Below, one piece after another: positions 30,755 to 40,144 of a DNA stretch of 64,000 bases. Each line of letters starts with the position of its first letter. The first letter of the stretch is position 1. Made by a program: the position numbers and the translations under genes. Under the pieces are notes generated by a model. The model had not been told where the DNA came from. It was given only the letters and a program-made list of their open reading frames with translations, and did no database searches. Source of the stretch: an uncultured Neglectibacter sp. (GTDB taxonomy: Bacteria > Bacillota > Clostridia > Oscillospirales > Acutalibacteraceae); assembly GCA_937958185.1 (NCBI GenBank), contig CALFFN010000037.1, positions 1 to 64,000 on the forward strand, written 5' to 3'.

Positions 30755-32557
30755 TTATACCCCCTCTCCTATTGCGGCGGCAGGCGCGGCCGTCTGTGCC
30801 GCTTCTTCCTCGCTGACGCCGTTTTGCAGCAGGAACACCTCCCGGTAGTAGCCGGGCTTTTTGGAGAGCTCCGCGTGGGTGCCTACCTCGGTGATCTCCC
30901 CGTTTTCAATGATGACGACCTTGTCGGCGCGCTTGGTGGTGGAAATCCGCTGCGCCACAATGACCTTGGTGCAGGGGAAATCCAAACTGGCGAGCTGTTC
31001 CTGAATGTATTTTTCGGTCTCCAGGTCCACAGCGCTGGTGGTGTCGTCCAGGATCAGCACCGAGGGGCGCACCGCCAGGGCCCTTGCCAAAGCGATACGC
31101 TGCTTCTGCCCGCCGGAAAGCCCGGTGCCGCGTTCGCCGATGATGGTGTCAAAGCCGTCGGTCAGCTTTTCCGCGAAATCCACATCTGCCATTTTGGCAT
31201 AGCGCTTTACTTCCTCCTCCGACAGCTCCGTGTCGCCGTAGGCAATGTTGCCGTCCACCGTATCGGAGAACAGGAACACCTCCTGGGTGGCAATGCCGAT
31301 GGCGGAGCGCAGGCTGTGCAGGTCATATTTCGGAATGGGGACGCCGTCCAGCAGCACTTCCCCTGTGGTAGCGTCCGTGAACCGGGGGATCAGGTTGATG
31401 AGGGACGTTTTGCCCGCCCCGGTGGGACCCATGATCGCCACGGTCTCCCCGGGCCTGATGTCCAGATCGACATGCTTCAGCACCTCGGCGCCGTGGAGGG
31501 TCAGCCCAACGTTACAGAACTCGATCCCCCCCTGCACCCTGCCCTCAGGCTGGAAAGCGTCCTGCCGGGTGGCAATGGTGGACTTGGCGTAGTAAAGCTC
31601 AATGATCTTTCCGGCACTGGCAAAGAACCTCTGCAGGTCGTTCAGGTGCATGCCCAGCATGCGCATGGGGTTTGTCAGCGTCCATGTCAGGGCGTTGAAC
31701 AGGGTGAAGGTGCCGATGCTGATGCGCCCGCTGATGAGGAATGCGCCGCCCACCAGCACCACCGCAATGGACAAGGACTGGGACAGCGTGTCGATATAGG
31801 GGCTGAACTTCAACCACATCAGGGAAGCCTTTTTGTTGGCTTCCTTATAGTCCCTGTTTTTGGCGTCGAACCGGGCGATCTCATAGTCCTCCCGGGCAAA
31901 AGCCTTGACCACGCGGTTGCCGGAGATGTTCTCCTGCGCGGCGGTGTTCAGCTGAGAAAGCTTTTCCCGCAGCTCCACGTACAGGGGGTGTACCTTTTTG
32001 GAAAACAGATAGGTCAGCCCGAAGATGATGGGCGTCACCGCCAGCATACTCAAAGCAAAGAGCCAGTCCGTCACCAGGAAAACGATGGAAGCGGTCAGGA
32101 ACATCACGGCGCAGTCGATGAGCTGCCGAATGACCCATGCCACCATGAAACGGATCATGTCCATATCGCCGGTCAGGCGGGTCATCAGGTCGCCGGTGCG
32201 GTAGCGGCTGTAAAACGCCTGATCCTGCTCCTGCATATTTTTGTACAGGTCCCGGCGCAGCTGGTACACCAGCTTTTGCGAGCAGTTTTCATAGGTCATC
32301 ACGGACAGGTAGCCGAACCCGGTGCGAAACAGCGTAAAGCCCATGAGGACCGCCACCAGCAGGATCAGGTGGGAGGTGATCTCCGGCGTCACCGCGCCCC
32401 CCGCCTGAAGCGGGGAAAACACCGTGTCCATGATGGTCGCCGTGATCATGGAATTTCCCAATGACAGGATCGACAGCACCACGGTGGAGCAAAGGGCGAA
32501 AATATAGCGCTTCCGAAAGCCCTTCATTCTCGCCCAGAGCCATTTGAGCTGGAACAT
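30755..32557 (-). CDS. ABC exporter half-transporter with degenerate ATPase site
   Basis: 600 residues with the same layout as its downstream partner. Walker A is GPTGAGKTS and the signature LSGGQKQRIALARAL is perfect. Walker B ends LILDDTTSAVD, with Asp where the catalytic Glu belongs, and the usual switch-loop His is replaced (AQRIS). Such asymmetry is the hallmark of heterodimeric exporters in which only one site hydrolyses ATP. The ATG at 32557 follows AAAAGGAGGAG; the frame is open to 32617. Confidence 0.9.
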   Translation of the reverse strand: MFQLKWLWARMKGFRKRYIFALCSTVVLSILSLGNSMITATIMDTVFSPLQAGGAVTPEITSHLILLVAVLMGFTLFRTGFGYLSVMTYENCSQKLVYQLRRDLYKNMQEQDQAFYSRYRTGDLMTRLTGDMDMIRFMVAWVIRQLIDCAVMFLTASIVFLVTDWLFALSMLAVTPIIFGLTYLFSKKVHPLYVELREKLSQLNTAAQENISGNRVVKAFAREDYEIARFDAKNRDYKEANKKASLMWLKFSPYIDTLSQSLSIAVVLVGGAFLISGRISIGTFTLFNALTWTLTNPMRMLGMHLNDLQRFFASAGKIIELYYAKSTIATRQDAFQPEGRVQGGIEFCNVGLTLHGAEVLKHVDLDIRPGETVAIMGPTGAGKTSLINLIPRFTDATTGEVLLDGVPIPKYDLHSLRSAIGIATQEVFLFSDTVDGNIAYGDTELSEEEVKRYAKMADVDFAEKLTDGFDTIIGERGTGLSGGQKQRIALARALAVRPSVLILDDTTSAVDLETEKYIQEQLASLDFPCTKVIVAQRISTTKRADKVVIIENGEITEVGTHAELSKKPGYYREVFLLQNGVSEEEAAQTAAPAAAIGEGV

Positions 32558-32640
32558 AAAAACTCCTCCTTTTCTCCAAAGGAATCCAAATAGAATTGCC
32601 CGATCAGCTATCCCCAAAAACAGCTTTTCAAGCTTAACGC

Positions 32641-32646
32641 ATTATA
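32641..32646 (-). promoter_or_regulatory. Extended -10 promoter of the ABC exporter operon
   Basis: Minus strand TATGCTATAAT, a TGn-extended -10. The -35 is weak. It lies about 85 nt before the operon start. Confidence 0.5.
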
Positions 32647-32842
32647 GCATACGTGCAGGAAAAGGAAAGCCTTTTTGCAAAATTTTCACTATCTGAAATG
32701 CCAAACTTTCCCCGGCATTTCAGAAGAATTTAGAAGATTTGCCGGATTCCGAAGGGCAGCAAAAAAGGAGAGGTTTTTCACCTCTCCTGATCGGGAGCAG
32801 AAAATGCCGCCCATGCTGCTTTCCTCCTGCACAAAGCCCGGT

Positions 32843-33736
32843 TCAGGCGTGGGACAGCAGGGGAAACAGCACCTTTTCCCTCTGGAAAATTTTCCTATCC
32901 TTTCCCTGCACGAAAAGCGTCTCGTCCGCTTCGTTCCGGGGCTTCGCTTCAACACCCGGCAGGGAATAGGGCAGGAACCCCAGCCGGACCTTCTGCCCCT
33001 CCGCGCCCGGCAGGGCGGCAAGCAGCGCCGGCAGGGAGCAGCCCGGCGAGCCGAATACGTCCCAGCACAGCCAGCCTTCTTCGTCCCGCTCCGCTATCAG
33101 CACGGTGCGCTCCTTTTCCAGATACCAGAGGCAGTTTTGCAGAAAGCCCCCGCAGTAAAACATGAGCAGCCCGGGATTTTCCTCCATAACGCAGGCGGAA
33201 AAGGGATTGGAGCAGCCATAGCAGGACAGCAGGAGCTGTAGATCCGCTTCCCCGTCTATCCTCAGCCGCCGGGGCTTTGCAGCCGGGTCTTTCCCGGCAC
33301 GGAGGAAGAAATCTGCTTCCTCCGCTTTTTGAAACCCGAATTTCGGGTAAAAATCCAGTACGGTATCATTGGCATACAGATAGGTAAGGTCAAAGGAAGA
33401 AGCTTCCTCCTCCAGCACCCGTTCCAGCAAAAAGCGGGACAGCCCCCGTCCCCGGTATTCCGGCGCCGTCATTACCGTGCCCAATTGCAGAAACCGCTTT
33501 TGCTCCCCGTAGAGCCGAAACGTCATAGTATTGGCGGAAACGTTGGCAACTGCCTTTTCTCCGTCAAACAGCGTATAGGGGCGGTATTTGTCCGTCCACC
33601 AGCCGTTCTCCTGCCAGGAGGCAAAGTCCAGGGAAAAGACCTCCTGCGCCAGAGCGCAAAAAGCTTCCCGCCGCGCAGGCGCCTCCCGTACATTTCGTTC
33701 CAGCTGATACATCGTATTTCCCACAAAAACATTCAT
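32843..33736 (-). CDS. GNAT family N-acetyltransferase with C-terminal extension
   Basis: 297 residues. The N-terminal half is a GNAT fold with an acetyl-CoA loop at APEYRGRGLSRFLLE (about 93-107) and the LYANDTVLDFYPKFGFQ segment. The C-terminal half (about 160-297) looks like a second, degenerate GNAT-like or sterol-carrier-like domain, as in two-domain acetyltransferases of the Eis type. The start follows GGAGAAGC. It lies between the ABC exporter and potD on the same strand; substrate unknown. Confidence 0.75.
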   Translation of the reverse strand: MNVFVGNTMYQLERNVREAPARREAFCALAQEVFSLDFASWQENGWWTDKYRPYTLFDGEKAVANVSANTMTFRLYGEQKRFLQLGTVMTAPEYRGRGLSRFLLERVLEEEASSFDLTYLYANDTVLDFYPKFGFQKAEEADFFLRAGKDPAAKPRRLRIDGEADLQLLLSCYGCSNPFSACVMEENPGLLMFYCGGFLQNCLWYLEKERTVLIAERDEEGWLCWDVFGSPGCSLPALLAALPGAEGQKVRLGFLPYSLPGVEAKPRNEADETLFVQGKDRKIFQREKVLFPLLSHA

Positions 33737-33775
33737 CGTGCTTCTCCGTGCAAAGCGGTTTTGCTTTTCATGCCG

Positions 33776-34954
33776 CTATGCCAGCTCCCGCTTGCGTTTC
33801 CGGCGCTTATGAAGAACGATCAGCACATACACCGCCAAAAAGCCCAGAATGATCGCCACCAGCACTGCCGATTCGCCGGGTCCGCCCATTTTCACTTCCG
33901 CCCACAGGGTGTCGATCTGCTTGCTGACAGCCGCCGGCAGATTCACAAACACCTGGGTACGCGCCAGCGTTTCGCTGCCGGGATAGTGAATGGGGCTCTG
34001 TACCACTTCCTCATCAATATATTCCTTTGCCGCCGTTTCCGGGGTGGAGTAGCCCACATAGTCCATGTTGGCTCCGGCAATTTCCGGGTCGCAGAGGAAA
34101 TTGATGTATTCCTCCGCTTCCCGCTTGTGACTGGACGTGGCAGGAATGCAAACGGCGTCCACAAAGAAGTTGGTGCCCTCCTCCGGGATCGCAAAGTCGA
34201 TATTGTCGCTGCCCTCCACCAGGATCGCGGCGTCCCCGGCATAGTAGGGGGCAAGCCAGGCTTCCCCGCTTTCCATCTTGTCAAAAATCTGATCCATATA
34301 GTATCCCTGCAGCAGGGGCTTCTGCTCCTTCAGCAGAGCGGCGGCAGCCTTCCAGTCCTCCGGGTCGGTGCTGTTCAGGGACTGCCCCAGCCGGAACTGG
34401 GCAATGGCAAACGCGTCCCGGGGGTTGTCAAACATCAAAATCTTTCCGGCATATTCCGGGTCCCACAAAATGTCCCAGCCGGTCACTTCCTTTTCCACAT
34501 ACTCCCGGTTATAGAAAATGCCCACCACGCCCCAGGTGTAGGGCACGGAATATTTGCAGCCCGGATCGTAGTCCGGGTCGCGGAACTCCTCGTCGATATA
34601 CTGGAAATTGGGGATATTGCCATAATCCAGCTCTGCCAGCATATTTTCTTCAATGAGCTTGGAGACCATGTAGTCGGAGGGAATGATGATGTCGTAATCC
34701 GCGCCGCCGCCCGCCAGCTTGGAATAGAGGGATTCGTTGCTGTCAAAGGTGGTGTAATTCACACGGATCCCTGTCCGGCGGGTGAACTCCGCGTTCACGT
34801 CTATGGAGCCGTCCGTACCGTTGGCGATATATTCGCCCCAATTGTACACATTCAGCACCACATCGGTGTCCGGGGCGCTTTCCGCCTCCGCGGTCAAGGC
34901 GCCGCCTGCCAGCAGAAAAAGGCAGGCAAGAACCAGAGAAAGCAGCTTTTTCAC
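33776..34954 (-). CDS. potD: Spermidine/putrescine-binding protein with C-terminal membrane anchor
   Basis: 392 residues. A cleavable-looking signal peptide (hydrophobic about 4-20, then AEA) lacks the Cys of a lipobox, which is how Gram-positive PotD is normally held. Instead a hydrophobic helix (about 362-381) and the basic tail KRRKRKREL end the protein, so it seems to be anchored at its C-terminus. The binding domain has VLNVYNWGEYI, GGGADYDIIIPSDYMV and YTWGVVGIFYN, as in PotD. It overlaps potC by 4 bp and is last in potABCD. Confidence 0.9.
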   Translation of the reverse strand: MKKLLSLVLACLFLLAGGALTAEAESAPDTDVVLNVYNWGEYIANGTDGSIDVNAEFTRRTGIRVNYTTFDSNESLYSKLAGGGADYDIIIPSDYMVSKLIEENMLAELDYGNIPNFQYIDEEFRDPDYDPGCKYSVPYTWGVVGIFYNREYVEKEVTGWDILWDPEYAGKILMFDNPRDAFAIAQFRLGQSLNSTDPEDWKAAAALLKEQKPLLQGYYMDQIFDKMESGEAWLAPYYAGDAAILVEGSDNIDFAIPEEGTNFFVDAVCIPATSSHKREAEEYINFLCDPEIAGANMDYVGYSTPETAAKEYIDEEVVQSPIHYPGSETLARTQVFVNLPAAVSKQIDTLWAEVKMGGPGESAVLVAIILGFLAVYVLIVLHKRRKRKRELA

Positions 34955-35766
34955 AGCCTTTCCCCCTTTCCCTTTGCCGGGGCGGAATCCTTCGCCTGGC
35001 GGACATTCACCACGATGAGCAGGATCATAACGGCGGCAAACAGCACGGTGGAAAGCGCGTTGATCTCCGGGCTGACCCGCTTCCTTGTCATGGAATAAAT
35101 GTAAATGGGCAGCGTCTGGGTGGTGCCGCTGGTAAAATAGCTGATGACAAAGTCGTCGATGGACAGGGTGAACGCCATGATCATGCCGGTGACGATGCCG
35201 GGAGCGATCTCCGGCAGCACCACCTTGAAGAAAGCCTTCACCGGCGGGCAGCCCAGGTCCTGCGCCGCCTCGAAAAGGTTCGAGTCCATCTGCCGCAGCT
35301 TGGGCAATACGGAAAGGATCACATAGGGCAGACAGAACGTGATATGGGCGGCGATCAGCGAGCCCATGCCCAGCGAACTGCCGCCGAACAGCCCCACGGC
35401 AAATACAAACAGCAGCATCAGCGACACGCCTGTGACGATATCCGGGTTCACCATGGGAAAATTGGTCAGGTTCATCATAATGCGCCGGGGCAGCTTTTTC
35501 ATGGAATTGATCCCCACCGCCGCAACAGTGCCCAGCACGGTGGCAGCCACGGCGGCGATCACCGCGATCACCAGCGTGTTGCGCAGGGCTTCCAGGATCA
35601 GCCTGTCCTCAAACAACTTCTCGTACCAGCGCAGGGAAAAGCCGCTCCATACCGTGCGGCTGGAGGTTTCCGTATCGTTGAAGGAAAACACGATCAGCAC
35701 CAAAATAGGCGCGTACAAAAACAGGAACATCAAAAAGGTATAGACCCGGGTAATCGCTTTTTTCAT
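34951..35766 (-). CDS. potC: Spermidine/putrescine ABC permease PotC
   Basis: 271 residues, six predicted membrane helices and the cytoplasmic EAA loop (EAAQDLGCPPVKAFFKVVLPEIAPG) that contacts the ATPase. Pairs with PotB to form the channel. Overlaps both neighbours by 4 bp, implying translational coupling. Confidence 0.94.
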   Translation of the reverse strand: MKKAITRVYTFLMFLFLYAPILVLIVFSFNDTETSSRTVWSGFSLRWYEKLFEDRLILEALRNTLVIAVIAAVAATVLGTVAAVGINSMKKLPRRIMMNLTNFPMVNPDIVTGVSLMLLFVFAVGLFGGSSLGMGSLIAAHITFCLPYVILSVLPKLRQMDSNLFEAAQDLGCPPVKAFFKVVLPEIAPGIVTGMIMAFTLSIDDFVISYFTSGTTQTLPIYIYSMTRKRVSPEINALSTVLFAAVMILLIVVNVRQAKDSAPAKGKGERL

Positions 35767-36590
35767 GGCATGACACCTCCCCCGGTCTCTTCCCCATCGT
35801 CAAACTGGTCCATAATGCCCATGCAGATGAGAATAATCACCATCAGCACCAGGGAAATAGCAGAGCCCAAATTGGGGTTATAGGCGCTGCCCAAAAACTG
35901 CATATCGATCAGGTCTCCAATGAGCAGGTTCGCCCCGCCGCCCAGCATTTTGGAAATGATAAAGGTGCTGACCGCCGGGACAAACACCATGGTCACGCCG
36001 GAGATCACCCCGGGCATGCTCATGGGGACGACCACCTTCCAGAACACCTTGCTGTCGCTGGCGCCCAGGTCCTGCGCCGCTTCAATGACGCTGCGGTCTA
36101 TCTTTGTCAAAATGGAGTACAGGGGCAGGATCATGTAGGGGATATAGTTGTACACCATACCCAGCACCACCGCCCCCGCGGTGTTTATCATGTGCAGCCG
36201 GGGCAGCCCCAGGCTGGCAAACAGGGAGTTTATCAGCCCGTTGTCCTCCAACAGGCTCATCCACGCATAGGTGCGCAGCAGGAAGTTCATCCACATGGGC
36301 AGCATGACCAGCATGACCATAACGCTCTGGCGCTTCACGCTCATTTGGGAAATGCTGTAGGCAAGGGGATACCCCAGCAGCAGGGACACCGCCGTCGCCA
36401 CCGCCCCCAGCCAGATGGAGCGGAGAAACACGTTGGAATACTGCCCTACGCTGAGAATATTATCCAGTGTAAAGCTTCCTGACTTGTCAGTAAAAGCAAA
36501 CCACACCACCAGCAGCATGGGCACCACGATAAAAATGGTCACCCACACGGTATAGGGGGCGGAAAGCAGCCGGGTACGGGAGCGTTTCAT
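35763..36590 (-). CDS. potB: Spermidine/putrescine ABC permease PotB
   Basis: 275 residues with six membrane helices and the EAA loop (EAAQDLGASDSKVFWKVVVPMSMPG). The ATG at 36588-36590 overlaps the potA stop as TGATG; the frame is open to 36809, but that part lies inside potA and encodes a low-complexity shadow. Membrane partner of PotC. Confidence 0.94.
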   Translation of the reverse strand: MKRSRTRLLSAPYTVWVTIFIVVPMLLVVWFAFTDKSGSFTLDNILSVGQYSNVFLRSIWLGAVATAVSLLLGYPLAYSISQMSVKRQSVMVMLVMLPMWMNFLLRTYAWMSLLEDNGLINSLFASLGLPRLHMINTAGAVVLGMVYNYIPYMILPLYSILTKIDRSVIEAAQDLGASDSKVFWKVVVPMSMPGVISGVTMVFVPAVSTFIISKMLGGGANLLIGDLIDMQFLGSAYNPNLGSAISLVLMVIILICMGIMDQFDDGEETGGGVMP

Positions 36591-37753
36591 CAGTCTTCCC
36601 CCTCCTCTGCGGCAGCTTCTTCGGCGGCTTCCTCCTCGGCAGCCTCCTCCGTGGCGGTGATATCCTCCTCCATCTCGTCGCTGAAGGTGCTGTAATCGCC
36701 GAAGGTGCCGGAATACTCCGATTTTGCCATGACATGGATATCGTCGGGGGTCAGGGACAAGCCGATCCTGTCCCCCACCTGGCGGCAGTCGGTGGACTGT
36801 ATCATCCATTTGAAGCCCGCCACGTCCACAATGATCTCATAGTGCACGCCCTTAAAGGTCACCGCGGTGACCTCGCCGGTGATGTGGGTGGAAGCGGGCT
36901 CCACCACGTCGATGTCCTCCGGGCGGATCACCACGTCCACAGGGGTCCTGACGCCAAAGCCGCTGTCAAGGCAGGCAAATTCATGCCCGGCAAAGCGCAC
37001 CCGATAGTCCTCTATCATCATGCCGTCCAGAATATTGGATTCTCCGATGAAGTCAGCCACAAAAGCGTTTTTCGGCTCGTTATAGATATCGGTGGGCGTG
37101 CCGATCTGCTGAATGACGCCGCCGTCCATCACCACCACGGTGTCGGACATGGAGAGCGCCTCCTCCTGATCGTGGGTGACGAAAATAAAGGTAATGCCCG
37201 TCTGCTGCTGCAGCTTTTTCAGCTCCACCTGCATGTCCTTGCGGAGCTTTAAGTCCAGCGCGCCCAGGGGTTCGTCCAGCAGCAGGATCTTCGGCTCCAC
37301 CGCCAAAGCCCGGGCGATCGCCACACGCTGCTGCTGCCCGCCGGAAAGCTGTCCGATCCCCCGGTGGGCATAGCCGCTGAGGTTCACCATGGCGAGCATC
37401 CTGTGTACCGTTTCCTTGACCTCTTTTTCGCTTTTTTTCTTCAACCTCATTCCGAACGCGATGTTGTCATACACATTCAAGTGCGGGAACAGCGCGTATT
37501 TCTGAAAGATCGTGTTGACCTCCCGTTTATAGGGGGGCAGAGCGGTGATATTTTTTCCACTGAAAAAGACCTCGCCCGAATCCGGCGTGATGAAGCCCCC
37601 GATCGTCCGCAGCACGGTGGTTTTCCCGCACCCGGAGGGACCCAGCAGCGTGACGAACTCCCCATCCCGAATATCGAGGTTGAAACCGTTCAGCACCTGC
37701 TCTCCATCATAGGAAACAGCGATGTCTTTCAAAGAAATGATCGTATCCTTCAT
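36590..37753 (-). CDS. potA: Spermidine/putrescine ABC transporter ATPase PotA
   Basis: 387 residues: an ATPase domain (Walker A GPSGCGKTT, signature LSGGQQQR, Walker B LLLDEPLGALD) and a C-terminal regulatory TOBE-type domain. After this comes an unusual tail of about 30 residues almost entirely Glu and Ala (EEAAEEEAAEEAAAEE). The ATG at 37753 is 8 nt after AAAGGAG; the in-frame ATGs at 37762 and 37822 sit on or before that site. First gene of potABCD. Confidence 0.94.
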   Translation of the reverse strand: MKDTIISLKDIAVSYDGEQVLNGFNLDIRDGEFVTLLGPSGCGKTTVLRTIGGFITPDSGEVFFSGKNITALPPYKREVNTIFQKYALFPHLNVYDNIAFGMRLKKKSEKEVKETVHRMLAMVNLSGYAHRGIGQLSGGQQQRVAIARALAVEPKILLLDEPLGALDLKLRKDMQVELKKLQQQTGITFIFVTHDQEEALSMSDTVVVMDGGVIQQIGTPTDIYNEPKNAFVADFIGESNILDGMMIEDYRVRFAGHEFACLDSGFGVRTPVDVVIRPEDIDVVEPASTHITGEVTAVTFKGVHYEIIVDVAGFKWMIQSTDCRQVGDRIGLSLTPDDIHVMAKSEYSGTFGDYSTFSDEMEEDITATEEAAEEEAAEEAAAEEGED

Positions 37754-38050
37754 ATCCTGCATCTCCTTTGCGGTGGCGCTCTTTACGCCAAAATCAGTTT
37801 TGCGTGTCTTCATTATTCTCATGAATCAGCGCTGGAAAAGAAGCCCGGTGCAAAGCACCCCAGGACCCTTTCCGCGCACAAGCAATAACCCGGTTTGGCT
37901 GAATGCAGGCTGCCTCCCGCAAAGGATAAAATAGCGTCTCTCCCCCTCCCATCTCACAGAGCCGGGAAAGGACGACTGCGACAGCGAAGCCGAACCGCTT
38001 TTATAGCCCGCTCACCTCCCGAGGCGGACCTTTTTCAGATGCAAACGCAA
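37754..38050 (-). promoter_or_regulatory. Long leader of the pot operon
   Basis: About 300 nt separate the strong promoter at 38058-38086 from potA. The leader contains local hairpins (for example GGTGC-TTT-GCACC) and G-rich purine stretches, but no known riboswitch consensus or T-run terminator that I recognise. Together with the promoter and the SLH gene terminator it accounts for the 566-bp gap. Confidence 0.4.
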
Positions 38051-38057
38051 TGAGTTT

Positions 38058-38086
38058 AATATACGGAATTTCACTGATTTTGTCAA
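38058..38086 (-). promoter_or_regulatory. potABCD promoter
   Basis: Perfect TTGACA (38081-38086), 17-bp spacer, TATATT (38058-38063) on the minus strand. Confidence 0.8.
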
Positions 38087-38220
38087 TCGTTTTTTGAAAA
38101 AATCACAGGAACCTTCTGAGAACGCCGATTTTTCCCGTTTTTGGAGCCGCCTGTGAATGTGAGGAAGCGCTTTCCGCGCATTTTTCACGCCGTGCCGATG
38201 AGGATATTCGGGCAAGGAAA

Positions 38221-38249
38221 ATCCCGCAGATCTTATTGATCTGCGGGAT
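38221..38249 (-). terminator. Terminator of the SLH/BspA gene
   Basis: A 12-bp perfect stem ATCCCGCAGATC/GATCTGCGGGAT with a 5-nt loop; TTTTCC follows on the minus strand. Confidence 0.85.
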
Positions 38250-38319
38250 CTCGTATTCTCTTGGAAAGCCTGTCCTTTGAGCGTACTCAAAAGCCCACAA
38301 GCCGGATATGCCCAAGCGC

Positions 38320-39870
38320 TTATTTCAGATCGGTGAACCGCTGGAGCATGGCGGAACCCTCGGCGCGGGTCGCTCTGCCCAGGGGGTCAAGGTTGCCGTT
38401 GCTTTTGCCGGTCAAAACACCCGTGCCTACCGCCCACGCCATAGCGGCGCCGGCAAAGCCGCTGACGCTGGCATTATCCTTAAACTGGCTCAGGTCTCCT
38501 CTTGTGGAGGTATCCTTCCCCTTATACTGCGCATACCGGTACAGCATGGTCGCAAACTGCTCCCGGCTGATCTTCTGGTTGGGGGAGAATTTCCCGCCGC
38601 CTGTGCCGGTGGCTATCTTAGCGTCTTCTGCCCATGCCACCGCATCGGCATAGTATTCTTTCGCAGGAACGTCGGTAAAGCTGGAGCTTCCCACGGCGGG
38701 GCTGCCTTCCATGCGGTACAGCAGCGCCACCAGCATTCCGCGGTTCATGGAAACATCGGGGGAAAAGGTATTGCTGCCGGTGCCCTTGAAATAGCCCATG
38801 GCGTACGCCCACTCGATGTAGGACTTTGCCCAGTGGTTCTGCACATCGTAAAAAGGCGTGGGGGGATAATTCCCATTATTTCCATGATTGGGGTCGTCCG
38901 GCACCTGTCCCAGCACAAAGGCAATGCCGTTGGCGGAAGCAAACACCTGAGAATAAGAGCCGGCATTCACATAGAAAGTGACGTTTTCACAGTCGTCAAA
39001 GGAGTCGAACGCAATGCCGTTGATGGAATCCGGCATGGAGATATATTTCAGGTTGCGGCAGCCGTCAAAAGCGCCTTCGTACACTTTTTCCACACCCTCG
39101 GGCAGCACCAAACGCTCCAGCGAGGAGCAGCCGCTGAAGGCGGATTTCCCCACATACAGCACCTGGTTGGACATCTCCACCTGGGACAGCGAGGAGCAGC
39201 CGTTGAACAGGGCGGTAGGCAAAGCCCGCAGGCTCGCGGGCAGGGTGATGCTGGTCAAAGAGGTGCAGCCGCCAAAAGCATAGTCCCCAATGGAGCTGAT
39301 ATTGTCCGACATGGTCACAGAGGACAAATTCTTGCAGCCGTTAAAGCAGTTGCTGCCCAGGCTGGTCACATTGGAGGGAATGGTGATGGAGCGCAGCGCC
39401 AGACAGGCGCTGAACGCAGAGCTGTCAATGGAGGTCAGCGTGGAGGGCAGGGAAACATCTGTCAGGGCGTAGCAATAGCGGAAAGCGTTTTTCCCCAGCC
39501 GGGTAGCGCCCTCCTTTATCGTAACGGACTGCAAAGAGGTCAAGGACGCGAACGCCTCGTCGCCAATGGTGCGCACGGAAGAGGGCACGGTAACCGAGGT
39601 CATTTCGATACAGCCGGAAAATGCCCGGTCCGCGATCGACGTGACAGCCACATTCTGGATAGAGCTGGGGATCGTCAAGTCCCCGGTAATGTTGACCGCG
39701 TTCTCCAGCGCGCCGGTCAAGCGGTTCAGCGCCAAAAAGGAACGGTCGCCCACCTGATAGACCAAAGTATCCACCGCAAAAGCGTCCATCGGCAGGGCAG
39801 CGGCTGCCAGCAGCAGCGCCAGCAGCAGGGAAGCCAGCCGAAGGACCTTGCTTTTTTTCATTCGATTCAT
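38320..39870 (-). CDS. Secreted BspA-type leucine-rich-repeat protein with three SLH domains
   Basis: 516 residues. Signal peptide (about 1-32, ending DAFA). BspA/LRR_5 repeats occupy about 60-310, each about 23 residues with the pattern I-x-x-x-A-F-x-G-C-x-x-L-x-S-x-x-x-P. A Pro/Asn linker leads to three S-layer homology domains (about 340-516: FYDVQNHWAKSYIEWA, FTDVPAKEYYADAVAWA, FKDNASVSGFAGAAMAWA). SLH domains bind pyruvylated wall polymers, so this is a surface protein, probably adhesive. Monocistronic, with its own promoter and terminator. RBS TGGAGGTTC. Confidence 0.92.
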   Translation of the reverse strand: MNRMKKSKVLRLASLLLALLLAAAALPMDAFAVDTLVYQVGDRSFLALNRLTGALENAVNITGDLTIPSSIQNVAVTSIADRAFSGCIEMTSVTVPSSVRTIGDEAFASLTSLQSVTIKEGATRLGKNAFRYCYALTDVSLPSTLTSIDSSAFSACLALRSITIPSNVTSLGSNCFNGCKNLSSVTMSDNISSIGDYAFGGCTSLTSITLPASLRALPTALFNGCSSLSQVEMSNQVLYVGKSAFSGCSSLERLVLPEGVEKVYEGAFDGCRNLKYISMPDSINGIAFDSFDDCENVTFYVNAGSYSQVFASANGIAFVLGQVPDDPNHGNNGNYPPTPFYDVQNHWAKSYIEWAYAMGYFKGTGSNTFSPDVSMNRGMLVALLYRMEGSPAVGSSSFTDVPAKEYYADAVAWAEDAKIATGTGGGKFSPNQKISREQFATMLYRYAQYKGKDTSTRGDLSQFKDNASVSGFAGAAMAWAVGTGVLTGKSNGNLDPLGRATRAEGSAMLQRFTDLK

Positions 39871-39917
39871 AAAAGAACCTCCATATCTCAGGGGTCAAGT
39901 GCAGGGTTTGTCTTTTT

Positions 39918-39946
39918 ATCATACCTTGAAACCGGGGAAATTTCAA
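39918..39946 (-). promoter_or_regulatory. Promoter of the SLH/BspA gene
   Basis: Minus strand TTGAAA (39941-39946), 17-bp spacer, TATGAT (39918-39923). Confidence 0.6.
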
Positions 39947-40144
39947 GGCATTTCTTGTGAATTTATCAAATCAGCGGCTTTTTTGTCCGCCGGCTTTGCC
40001 GAAACTCCCCGGATCGGCGGGAAAAACAGCGATCCTGCCAGAATATCGGAAATTTTTACCAAAAAGAAAAGAACGGCAAAACCGAGTCGGCAAGAACCGA
40101 CCCGGTTTCCAGAATAAGGAGATAAACTTATGAAAAAGAATTTC

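Noticed and set aside
29045..32464. A 1139-codon open frame antisense to the ABC exporter genes
   Set aside because: It overlaps two clear exporter subunits in the other strand, has no ribosome site and a His/Gly/Val-rich translation typical of high-GC shadow frames.
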